Assembly: GCA_001314905.1 (NCBI GenBank)
Contig: LJZT01000030.1
Location: forward strand, 1-43,762
Direction of reading: 5' to 3'
Length of the DNA: 43,762 nt
From: Phormidium sp. OSCR
Lineage (GTDB): Bacteria; Cyanobacteriota; Cyanobacteriia; Cyanobacteriales; Geitlerinemataceae
Shown: positions 8,838-16,530 of the stretch, piece after piece
Numbering within the stretch: position 1 is the first letter of the stretch
How the letters are laid out: each line of letters opens with the position of its first letter
Translations under genes and position numbers: made by a program
The notes under the pieces: model-generated
What the model saw: only the letters and a program-made list of their open reading frames with translations
Database searches by the model: none
Told to the model about the DNA's origin: nothing

Positions 8838-9068
8838 AGCCAAAAGTGAGCCGCTAAGTCCCATAAGGTTTAGGCTGACCTTGACCGAGATGATCTCGAT
8901 CGTCGCACCGCACGGCTCAACGGTTGCGACAGCGCCTAATCCCCTGATGTAATGGGAGTCCCAGGCAAAACATCCATCTAAAAAAATGCGATGTACTCAT
9001 TATAGGCTCATTTTTGGCTCTGTCAAGATTAGAACATCTATCGGACTAAAGTGAGCTAAAAGTGAGCC
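8838..9068. promoter_or_regulatory. Iterated GAGCYAAAARTGAGCC motif upstream of the NB-ARC gene
   Basis: Within the 523-bp gene-free stretch 8583-9105 a 16-bp motif appears three times. It lies forward at 9053-9068, inverted at 9005-9020, and forward at about 8838-8852 with the first base changed. Each copy holds two GAGC half-sites, and the copies at 9005 and 9053 face each other across 32 bp. The nearest is about 40 bp before the GTG start of the STAND gene. An operator role is an inference. The rest of the stretch shows no gene I can support. Confidence 0.45.
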
Positions 9069-9105
9069 AGCAGGGATTGATTGATTCGCAAGGAGAGCGA
9101 TAACC

Positions 9106-10674
9106 GTGGCAGCAACACTCAAGGCTTCGATGCAGGGGCTTCGACAGGTTGATTACGCGCGACGTTATAAGGGTTGGCTGAAGTCATCATCAGAATGGTG
9201 TGAGGCGGCCTCAACCTCGGCGGCGACCCTAAAACGGTTTTGGCGGCGGTTGCCGGTGCGATCGCAGACCTTTATCGCCATCTGCGAGGCGGTCGAGGTG
9301 CCATGGCAAGAGGTGGTGGTAGCCCCATTGTCGGATTCTAGCCAAGACTTAGGCCAAGACTTAGGCCAAGACTCAGGCCAAGACTCAGGCCAAGATAGCG
9401 GTCAATCAGCGGCGATCGCCCATCCCCAAACCGTCGCATCCAGTCTTTCCTCGGGGATTTCGGCCGCCAATCCCGTCTCAGGGACATTGGATTTCTTCGC
9501 CTACGATGAGGCCTGGGTTGGACGCGACGCATTATTGGCTCAGTTAAGTGAGCAGTTGCAACAGTCCTGTCGTCTCCTCGTCTTGCTGGGGATTACCGGC
9601 ATCGGTAAAACAGCTCTGGGGGAGCGCCTAGCCATCTCCCTATATCCACAATGGACTGGCCCCCAATGGCAAACTCTACTCCGAGAAAACCTCGATAACG
9701 ATCGCCAACCCAACGACTTTATCAGTGTCGCCAGTCGCTGGTGGGACCAGTGGGGATCTCCCATCGAAGGGGCTAAAGATGGCCAAGTCTTAGTCGATCG
9801 CACCGCCAACTATCTCCTCAACCGGCCCCTGTTACTGATCATTGACTCGTTGGAGATGATGTTACAGGGAAACGAGGAAGATGGTTGGAGTGACTTCCAA
9901 GATCCCCTCTGGGCCGAATTTTTCGAGGCGCTGTTGGCGGCTCCCGTCTGTCAGAGTCGGGTGATTCTCACCTCCCAAGACTTCCCCGGCCAGCTCCCGG
10001 CTCGCTACAGCAATTTTTGGAGTTGTCAGTTTCTTGGAGGGCTCGATGAATCGGAACAGTTGGCCTTATTTGCGAAAGCTCATCTTAACCTAACCGGAGA
10101 TGCGAAAAGCTATCTTAAGCGCATTGGTGCCGCCTATGAAGGCCATCCCCTGGCGTTGCGGGTGATCGCCGGCGAGATGTCAAACGCGCCATTTTCGGGC
10201 AATGTGCGAGCCTATTGGCATAAATATGGCCAGGACATTGAGGACGTAGAAACGGCGATCGCCCAGGCTAAAATGGGACAAACTGCCTCAGCCGAGGATC
10301 GTTGGCAACTCCACGAATGCACCCGCCTGTTGCGCATGAAAGTTCGCGATCGCCTCGAACAAGCCTTTTTGCGGCTCAAACGGGAGGCCCCGGCCGCCTA
10401 TCTGTTGTTATGTGAGGCTTCCGTCTATCGTTGCCCAGTGGCTGAGTCATTCTGGCTGTCTCATCTCGAAGATTGGGACTATGCTGAAAGCGATCGACAC
10501 TTAGCCCTCGATGTACTGCGCGATCGCTATTTAGTTGAGGAAGTGACGGAGGGCGATCGCTTGCTGTTACGTCAACATAACCTCATCCGTAGTGTTGCCT
10601 TGAGTCATTTACAAGCCTTAGATTTAGAGGATGGAGAACTTGCCAGCGGATTCAGCCCCGAATGCACCCGTTGA
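9106..10674 (+). CDS. STAND (NB-ARC/AP-ATPase) NTPase with N-terminal HTH-like helical domain
   Basis: A 522-aa signal-transducing NTPase. Residues 1-70 form a small helical domain with a helix-turn-helix look (AASTSAATLKRFWRRLPV, then FIAICEAVEVPWQEV) that recurs at the N-terminus of cyanobacterial NB-ARC proteins. Residues 78-98 are a linker of repeated GQD(L/S). The NTPase has Walker A GITGIGKT near residue 162, Walker B LLLIIDSLE near 241, the sensor-like VILTSQD, and the NB-ARC signature GHPLAL near 346. A winged-helix-like region follows. STAND proteins are oligomerising switches in conflict or signalling pathways, and the usual sensor repeats are absent here. The TPR protein that could supply them is the next gene, overlapping by 44 bp. 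Start GTG 9106 has AGGAG upstream. Confidence 0.85.
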   Translation: MAATLKASMQGLRQVDYARRYKGWLKSSSEWCEAASTSAATLKRFWRRLPVRSQTFIAICEAVEVPWQEVVVAPLSDSSQDLGQDLGQDSGQDSGQDSGQSAAIAHPQTVASSLSSGISAANPVSGTLDFFAYDEAWVGRDALLAQLSEQLQQSCRLLVLLGITGIGKTALGERLAISLYPQWTGPQWQTLLRENLDNDRQPNDFISVASRWWDQWGSPIEGAKDGQVLVDRTANYLLNRPLLLIIDSLEMMLQGNEEDGWSDFQDPLWAEFFEALLAAPVCQSRVILTSQDFPGQLPARYSNFWSCQFLGGLDESEQLALFAKAHLNLTGDAKSYLKRIGAAYEGHPLALRVIAGEMSNAPFSGNVRAYWHKYGQDIEDVETAIAQAKMGQTASAEDRWQLHECTRLLRMKVRDRLEQAFLRLKREAPAAYLLLCEASVYRCPVAESFWLSHLEDWDYAESDRHLALDVLRDRYLVEEVTEGDRLLLRQHNLIRSVALSHLQALDLEDGELASGFSPECTR

Positions 10675-11845
10675 GGCCGCCCTTGAGACCAGTTCAACGG
10701 TGTCTCAATCGGTGTCTCAATCGGTGTCTCAATCGGTGTTTCGGCAGCAATTATTGAAACGCTTACAGCTCAATCGGGCCACATTACGACGCATGTCTCC
10801 CCGCAGTCGCCGCAGTCAATATCGGGCCGCCCTGAACTGGTTGATTCACTATGAACCGCCCTTAGAGGCCTCGAATCTTGATTATGTCCGGGGCTATCTT
10901 GAGGCTTTTCGCCATTTAACAGAAGTTGAAGATTGGCAACGGTGTCAGGAATTACTGGTACTGCCCCTAGACTATTTAACGGCAGAACCGCTGCACAAGC
11001 AACTCGAAATTTGGGGCTATTACCGCGAACAGATGGAGATGTATGAATCCCTATTGGGAAAAGGCGGTGATCTGCTTAATCTTGTCTGTCTCGAAGGGTT
11101 GGGAAAAGCTTACTCTTGTCTGGGCAATTATCCTGAGGCGATCGCCTGTCATGAACATCATTTAAGCATTGCTGAGAGGCTGGGTGATCAGCAAAATCAA
11201 GCGATCGCCTTAGGCAATATTGGTTTAGAGTATTACTATTTGGGGGAGTACGAGCAGGCGATTTCCTATTTTCAGGAGGGTCTAAAATTGGCTCAACTTC
11301 TCGGCGATCGCTCCGGGATTGGCCAAGCTTTGGGTAATTTAGGCCTAGCGTTACATGGCTTAGGGGATTATCAGGCGGCCATCGCCTATCATCAACAGGA
11401 TTTAGCGATCGCTCAGGAACTCGGCGATCGCCGAGGAGTTGGCCAGGCTTTAGGGAATTTAGGGTTTGCGTATTATGCACTGGGAGATTATTCTCAGGCC
11501 CTTGGTTGTGAGGAGAAATATCTCGATATTTCCCGTAAGATGGAGTTTCGAGAAGGGGAGGCGATCGCGCTTTCGAATATGGGGGAAACCTATCTCTGTT
11601 TAGGCCGTTATTCCGAAGCTAAAGAGAGTCTGCAACGAGCCTTAGAGATTACCCGTGAAATTGGCGATCGTCATGGGGAAGCTGAAGGTTTAAAAAACTT
11701 AGCTGAACTGCATCAACATCTCGAACACCGTGAACGGGCCATCGGCTATTGTCAACAAGCCTTGAGTATTGCTAAAAGTTTAGGGATTCCTCTGGTTCAC
11801 GACTGCGAAGAACTCCTAGCCAGCCTCACCGCTGAATCGATATGA
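10631..11845 (+). CDS. TPR repeat protein, probable sensor partner of the NB-ARC NTPase
   Basis: A 404-aa protein. The N-terminus carries repeated SVSQ. About 100 residues of helical sequence follow, then at least six TPR units from about residue 150 on. The units are of the LGD(R/Q)xGxAxALGNLGLAYYxLGDYxxAI type also found in kinesin-light-chain-like and LGN-type repeats. They usually form a concave ligand-binding surface. The gene overlaps the 3' end of the NB-ARC gene by 44 bp in a shifted frame, implying translational coupling. In many cyanobacterial relatives, NB-ARC and TPR parts are one polypeptide (family knowledge), so this may be a split version. Several units encode GDR with the HIP1 octamer at the same repeat position. 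Confidence 0.85.
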   Translation: MENLPADSAPNAPVEAALETSSTVSQSVSQSVSQSVFRQQLLKRLQLNRATLRRMSPRSRRSQYRAALNWLIHYEPPLEASNLDYVRGYLEAFRHLTEVEDWQRCQELLVLPLDYLTAEPLHKQLEIWGYYREQMEMYESLLGKGGDLLNLVCLEGLGKAYSCLGNYPEAIACHEHHLSIAERLGDQQNQAIALGNIGLEYYYLGEYEQAISYFQEGLKLAQLLGDRSGIGQALGNLGLALHGLGDYQAAIAYHQQDLAIAQELGDRRGVGQALGNLGFAYYALGDYSQALGCEEKYLDISRKMEFREGEAIALSNMGETYLCLGRYSEAKESLQRALEITREIGDRHGEAEGLKNLAELHQHLEHRERAIGYCQQALSIAKSLGIPLVHDCEELLASLTAESI

Positions 11846-11887
11846 GTGATTTAATTAACATCTTGAATCAACATCTTAATCTACGTT

Positions 11888-13279
11888 TTAGTCCACATTA
11901 GGATGGCGATCGCTTTCCACCAATCGTTTCGCAATCTCAACCTTCGCCGCCAAAATCTCAGGATTATCCTCATGTTCTACAGACGTATTGAGGATATCCA
12001 TCGCAATTCCCACATCATTAATGCGATTGAGGGAATTAGAATAGCGAGAGGCTTCTCGAACTGTTGAACGATAGACAATCATAAAAGTTGCCCCAATAAA
12101 GTTAGTTAAAATTCCGGCAATTACCCCAATCGTCGCCACATCGTTATTATTAGGATTCACCACGGATGTAACCGTCTCCGACTCCTGAGACGGTTCAGCG
12201 TCTTCACTTTCAGTAACAGGTGTGTTTGCAGAAATATTGGCAGAAGAGTCAGAGGAAATAGTCGCCGGGTTCAAGTCATAGAGGGTAATGGCTAACGAAG
12301 CTAAAATTAACAAAAATCCTAAAATCATCACCACAACACTGGTCATAAAAATGACCTGAACTTCCATTAAGTTGCGTTGATAATACTTTTCTAAACTAGC
12401 ATTCGCCATATTCCAGCTAAAGTTACGAATTTTTAGCTGAGCTTGCTCAATTTTCTCTTCCGTCTCCTTAAGTTTCTGCGTTTGTTCCTCATTCCAACGG
12501 TCTAGCAAATAGTAAATTCCCCCAACCAATAAATTAGCAAGACCTAAAACAATCGCAAATGAAAAACTACTTTCTAGAAAACGAATATCATCTTGAAGCG
12601 TATTTCGTTGGTCAACTTTCCGCTCTAATGTTGTTTGTAGGCTCTCAAAATCCACTGTATTTCCTAATGAGTTGAGAGTTACCGTATCCAATGAAAAATC
12701 ATTATCCACCGCTGGAAATTCACGAATTTTGTTTAAACGAGGCTTTAATCGCTCAATCTGACGTTCAATTTGTTGTTGGTAGTTAATTTGATAGCCCCGT
12801 AAACTATTGTTTTCCTGTACCAGTCGGCGATTATTGGTTTCGAGTTGGGCGATTTCCTCCTGTAACTGACGAATTTGAGCTTGAAGTTGCTGTTGAAACT
12901 CAAGTTCTAACTCAAGACGTTCTTCTAAGGCTTCATTAAAGGCTTCATTCTCAGGAGATTCCATGGCTTGGACTTCTGGAACTTGCTGAGCAATTGAACT
13001 ATCGAATGAACGCTCTAACAATGGAGCGTCAGCAACAGTGAACTCCTCATCTGGATTTTGTGAAGGATTTTCAGCACGGCGTTCCGCACGATTTAAGTCA
13101 TCTAAGCTATTTCTTAGGGATAATAAGTTATTGATTGTTTCTACCTCTTCAGCCAACGAGGTTCGCTGTCTAACTAATCCTGGACGAAGCAATAGCGTTG
13201 CTCCAATGATGGTTCCAGACACTAAAAAAATGGCGGCCCAAATTCTCCAGAGCCAATTTGCAGCCGAGGGATTAGCCAT
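11888..13279 (-). CDS. Coiled-coil membrane protein with cyanobacterial TRADD-N-associated 2TM-like domain
   Basis: A 463-aa protein. A first membrane span lies at about residues 9-31. A long coiled coil spans about 105-185, rich in Q, E and L (LELEFQQQLQAQIRQLQEEI). A second span is at about 236-258. Then comes LEKYYQRNLMEVQVIFMTSV leading into a span at about 310-335, a serine/glutamate-rich loop, and a last span with IGVIAGILTNFIGATFM at about 380-402. The short helix RINDVGIAMDIL follows. The C-terminal part matches my recollection of the cyanobacterial TRADD-N-associated two-TM domain, found in predicted conflict/cell-death loci. It ends tail-to-tail with the TPR gene, with a 42-bp gap. 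Its GC content is lower than that of its neighbours, which suggests acquisition. Biochemical role unknown. Confidence 0.65.
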   Translation of the reverse strand: MANPSAANWLWRIWAAIFLVSGTIIGATLLLRPGLVRQRTSLAEEVETINNLLSLRNSLDDLNRAERRAENPSQNPDEEFTVADAPLLERSFDSSIAQQVPEVQAMESPENEAFNEALEERLELELEFQQQLQAQIRQLQEEIAQLETNNRRLVQENNSLRGYQINYQQQIERQIERLKPRLNKIREFPAVDNDFSLDTVTLNSLGNTVDFESLQTTLERKVDQRNTLQDDIRFLESSFSFAIVLGLANLLVGGIYYLLDRWNEEQTQKLKETEEKIEQAQLKIRNFSWNMANASLEKYYQRNLMEVQVIFMTSVVVMILGFLLILASLAITLYDLNPATISSDSSANISANTPVTESEDAEPSQESETVTSVVNPNNNDVATIGVIAGILTNFIGATFMIVYRSTVREASRYSNSLNRINDVGIAMDILNTSVEHEDNPEILAAKVEIAKRLVESDRHPNVD

Positions 13280-13311
13280 AGGGGAAATTAAGCGATAAAG
13301 TCAGCAATAAA

Positions 13312-14523
13312 TTAAGCAATACTGCGGCGTTTCCGAGCTTCCTTATAAGACGTTCCCACATTGGTTAAACCCGCTTCAATCATTTGTCGTTCAAGGAGGG
13401 CAAAAAAGCGTTGGCGATCGCCCCCTCGAACCACCGCCTGATTATGGGCTTCTGCCAAACTCACCGGGTAGCCATATCCTTTATAGACCTGTCCTAACAT
13501 AAGACTTAAAGCAGCTTCGAGCTGGTCAGAGTCCTCTGCAACCCAAGCGGGAACGTCAACACGGGCAATTTCCGTCCCCACATGAACATAACAAAAATAT
13601 ACAGTTTGCGGCGGCGGATATAACCCCAACACCGGCAACGACGACTTCCACAAACAACTACGTTCCCCCGGTTGCAACAATCCCCCCCAGAAACTGGTAT
13701 CCCGCAACGGTTCCATCACCTGACAGGGAGCGCGTTTGGCGAGAACATCCCCCTCCGTGGGCGCAATATAGGGACAATAACTCAAACAATTGGGCTGCTC
13801 AAAGGGACAGGCCTCTAACCTTAAAAAACTGAGGGCTTCACGGCTGCGGGAAGCACTGAGATAGCCCATCAGGGGAACCCCCGCTCGTCGCAGTCGTTCC
13901 CAAGCATCGAGAATGGGGTTGAGGATGCGATCGCGGGCCTCATCGGGCAGACTATCGAGGAACCAGTAAATCAGCGAACCATCCACCATCGCCAACAACG
14001 GTAAATCCGGGTACTGGCGGCGTAACTCCACTCCCAACGTGGCCAACTCCTGAGCTTCCGACACCGCCCGCCGATAGCCCATCCATTCCTCCGTACGAAT
14101 CCCCCATTGGCGTGACGCATATAAGTCTTCCGGGCGATAGAACACCTCCGGCACACTATCGAGAACCGGGGCGCGATTTTGCCCATAATGCAAGACAACT
14201 CGCCCAATGTTGAGGAGATAGCAATAGGCGATTTCATGCTGATTGGGGGCAATTTGCGAGCCATCGGTGGCGATGACGGTATGGGTTGAGGGGGGACGTT
14301 GTAGGAGAATCCGACTCGCGAGGGGTTCGACTGGGGTGGCGGCCGAAAACCAGATGCGATCGCGCCATCGCTCCTGAGCCGCCACCAACGCCTCCTGATG
14401 CTCACAGGCCGTCTCAAACAAGCCCTGAGCCAATTCGAGCCGTTTCTGAGCCGCGACGGCTTCTTCCCGTAGATGTTCGCCAATGCCGGGTAGGAGTTTT
14501 GTGACTTGGTTGAGATCGAGCAT
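13312..14523 (-). CDS. NurA-family nuclease domain protein
   Basis: A 403-aa protein with the NurA pattern: an aspartate in ATDGSQI near residue 90, a second acidic strand MVDGSLIYWF near 180, and a C-terminal segment GYPVSLAEAHNQAVV. NurA enzymes are Mn-dependent 5'-3' exo/endonucleases that pair with the HerA helicase in archaea. Cyanobacteria carry distant versions. No herA is visible in this window. Cysteines clustered around CPFEQPNCLSYCPY (about residue 245) might bind metal, which is an inference. The start at ATG 14523 lacks a clear Shine-Dalgarno and is followed immediately upstream by a heptamer array. The gene is co-oriented with the coiled-coil membrane gene, 32 bp away. Confidence 0.8.
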   Translation of the reverse strand: MLDLNQVTKLLPGIGEHLREEAVAAQKRLELAQGLFETACEHQEALVAAQERWRDRIWFSAATPVEPLASRILLQRPPSTHTVIATDGSQIAPNQHEIAYCYLLNIGRVVLHYGQNRAPVLDSVPEVFYRPEDLYASRQWGIRTEEWMGYRRAVSEAQELATLGVELRRQYPDLPLLAMVDGSLIYWFLDSLPDEARDRILNPILDAWERLRRAGVPLMGYLSASRSREALSFLRLEACPFEQPNCLSYCPYIAPTEGDVLAKRAPCQVMEPLRDTSFWGGLLQPGERSCLWKSSLPVLGLYPPPQTVYFCYVHVGTEIARVDVPAWVAEDSDQLEAALSLMLGQVYKGYGYPVSLAEAHNQAVVRGGDRQRFFALLERQMIEAGLTNVGTSYKEARKRRSIA

Positions 14524-14529
14524 GGGAAC

Positions 14530-14601
14530 AGTTAATAGTTAATAGTTAATAGTTAATAGTGAATAGTTGATAGTTGATAGTTAACAGTGAATAGTTAATA
14601 G
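14530..14601. repeat. Heptamer array (AGTTAAT-type), about ten copies
   Basis: Ten or so copies of a 7-bp unit, AGTTAAT with variants such as AGTGAAT and AGTTGAT, sit between the NurA start and the oxidoreductase stop. The same unit occurs in the opposite orientation at 16422-16530. Between this array and 14707 only ordinary spacer is seen. Confidence 0.95.
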
Positions 14602-14707
14602 ATGGGTAGGGTGCGTCCCGGCTTCAATCAAGGTTATATCTCTACTACTCGGTTGGAACTTGCCGGAACGCATCGCTTCGACAACAATTTCGATCGCAAT
14701 CGGGGAA

Positions 14708-16252
14708 TTACGTGAAACAATGTAAGAGTTTTAACAGTTTTTTCGTGGTATCGGTTAACTGGGTTCGCTTGTAGGCATCTGCGGCCTTGCGGATACACTC
14801 GGCTTGGGTGGGATAGGGATGAATCACACTAGAGAGGGTTTTTAACCCCAGTCCGCCCACCATGGCCGTGGTGATTTCACTAATCGACTCTCCCGCATGA
14901 CGCGAGACAATCGTGGCCCCGAGGATTTTGTCCGATCCTTTCTCATGGAGAACCTTGAGAAAGCCGTCCGTTTCTCCATCGGCGATCGCCCGATCCAAAT
15001 CCTTAAACTCTATCTTAATCGTTTCTGTCTCAATCCCCTTCTCTTGCGCCTCTCCTTCATAGAGTCCTACATGGGCCACTTCTGGATCAGTATACGTGAC
15101 CCAAGGCATCACCAAACTGCTTAACTTCGGTCGTCCCAAACCAAAGGGGGCAAACAGGGTATTCTGAATCACAATCCGGGCCGCTGCATCCGCCGCATGG
15201 GTAAACTTCCAATTCATGCAGATATCCCCGGCTGCATAAATTTTGGGATTCGTGGTTTGTAAATACTCATCCACCTCGACCCCTCGGCCATTGTAGGCCA
15301 CGCCAGCGGCCTCTAGGTTCAAACTCTCCACATTGGGCGATCGCCCCGCCCCAATCAGGATCTCATCGACCACCACCTGTTTTGTCGTACCCTGGTGATT
15401 AAACGTCAGAACCTTTCCTTCTGCGGTCTTCTCAACTCGGTCCGGTTCACAGCCGAGAACTAACTCAATCCCTTCTTCTATAAACGTCTGTTGCACAATC
15501 TCCGCCGCGTCAGCATCTTCCCGATGTAACACATGGCCATGACGATGAATCAGCGTCACCTGGGAACCCAGACGACGAAAGGCTTGAGCCAATTCACAGC
15601 CAATGGGGCCGCCACCAATCACCGCCAGGCGTTTGGGGCGTTCAGTAAGGTTAAACACCGTCTCATTGGTGAGATAGCCAGCTTCAGCTAATCCGGGAGT
15701 ATTGGGATGAACCGCCCTCGCCCCAGTCGCAATTACCGCTTTTTTATACTTGAGGGTGACATCATCGACTTGAATGGCGTGATTGCCGGTGAAACTGCCA
15801 TTTCCCAGAAAGATATCCACCCCAGCTTTAGCAAAGCGATGAGCGGAATCATGATGACTAATCCCGGCCCGGATTTTCCGCAACCGTTCCATCACGGCGG
15901 CAAAATCGACATCGATGTTCTCAGGAGAAGCAATGCCATAGTGAGGAGCGTTCCACATCTCGCCCACGACGCGGGAGGAGCGAATCAGGCTTTTGGAGGG
16001 AACGCAGCCGGTATTGAGACAATCGCCACCCATCAGGTTTCGTTCCACCAGAGCCACCTTAAGGCCGATATCGAGTCCAGCGGCCCCAACGGCGGCCACT
16101 AGGCCAGCAGTTCCCCCACCAATCACCACTAAGTCATAGCAATCGGCAGGTTTTGGATTCACCCAATCGGGGGGATGGGTTTGTTGGAGGAGTTCACGGT
16201 TGTACTCATCCATGGGGGAGATGGTGAAGGTGTGAAAGGCAGAGTTAGGCAT
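14708..16252 (-). CDS. MerA-like FAD/NAD(P) disulfide oxidoreductase
   Basis: A 514-aa class I pyridine nucleotide-disulfide oxidoreductase. FAD binding is by GGGTAGL near residue 60. The redox-active disulfide is in GGDCLNTGCVPSKSLI. The NAD(P) motif is GGGPIGCELAQAFRRLG. The second FAD motif is IYAAGDICMNW. The C-terminal dimer interface carries HPYPTQAE, with the His-Glu pair of the family. It lacks both the N-terminal heavy-metal domain and the C-terminal vicinal cysteines of true mercuric reductase. It is thus better named MerA-like; such proteins are usually annotated as mercuric reductase in cyanobacteria. ATG 16252 (MPNSAF) is preferred, with ATG 16213 (MDEYNRE) as the alternative. 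A still longer frame is made of repeat DNA. Confidence 0.85.
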   Translation of the reverse strand: MPNSAFHTFTISPMDEYNRELLQQTHPPDWVNPKPADCYDLVVIGGGTAGLVAAVGAAGLDIGLKVALVERNLMGGDCLNTGCVPSKSLIRSSRVVGEMWNAPHYGIASPENIDVDFAAVMERLRKIRAGISHHDSAHRFAKAGVDIFLGNGSFTGNHAIQVDDVTLKYKKAVIATGARAVHPNTPGLAEAGYLTNETVFNLTERPKRLAVIGGGPIGCELAQAFRRLGSQVTLIHRHGHVLHREDADAAEIVQQTFIEEGIELVLGCEPDRVEKTAEGKVLTFNHQGTTKQVVVDEILIGAGRSPNVESLNLEAAGVAYNGRGVEVDEYLQTTNPKIYAAGDICMNWKFTHAADAAARIVIQNTLFAPFGLGRPKLSSLVMPWVTYTDPEVAHVGLYEGEAQEKGIETETIKIEFKDLDRAIADGETDGFLKVLHEKGSDKILGATIVSRHAGESISEITTAMVGGLGLKTLSSVIHPYPTQAECIRKAADAYKRTQLTDTTKKLLKLLHCFT

Positions 16253-16265
16253 AGGGAAAAACGCA

Positions 16266-16388
16266 GTAGGGGCAATCCGCAAGTGGCGTACCCTGAGCAA
16301 TAAGCTATTAACTATTAATACCAATTTTCGATATGTTTGCTATACATCAACACTGGGGGAGGGCGCGCCACTTGCGGTTCGCCCCTAC
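16266..16388. mobile_element. MITE-like element with 23-bp imperfect terminal inverted repeats
   Basis: The ends 16266-16288 and 16366-16388 are inverted copies that match at about 20 of 23 positions, starting GTAGGGGC and carrying CCGCAAGTGGCG. The 77-bp interior has no coding capacity. This fits a miniature, non-autonomous repeat of the kind common in cyanobacterial spacers. A partial relative lies at 42718-42746. It sits 14 bp upstream of the oxidoreductase start. Confidence 0.7.
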
Positions 16389-16421
16389 GGCCATCTATGG
16401 CATGAATTTTGAAACATGGTA

Positions 16422-16530
16422 TAACTACTAACTATTAACTACCAACTATCAACTACTAACTATTAACTATTCACTATCAACCACTAACTATCAACTATTC
16501 ACTATTCACTATTAACTATTCACTATTAAC
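16422..16530. repeat. Heptamer array (ACTATTA-type), about fifteen copies
   Basis: About fifteen 7-bp units (ACTATTA, ACTATCA, ACTATTC variants), the reverse orientation of the array at 14530-14601. The array runs into the 3' end of the TVP38 gene, whose final codons VNSE and TAG stop at 16516-16518 are repeat units. Confidence 0.95.

Noticed and set aside
8607-8864. An 85-codon minus-strand frame upstream of the PEP-CTERM gene
   Set aside because: No motif, no SD, atypical composition; it lies in the spacer with the iterated motif.
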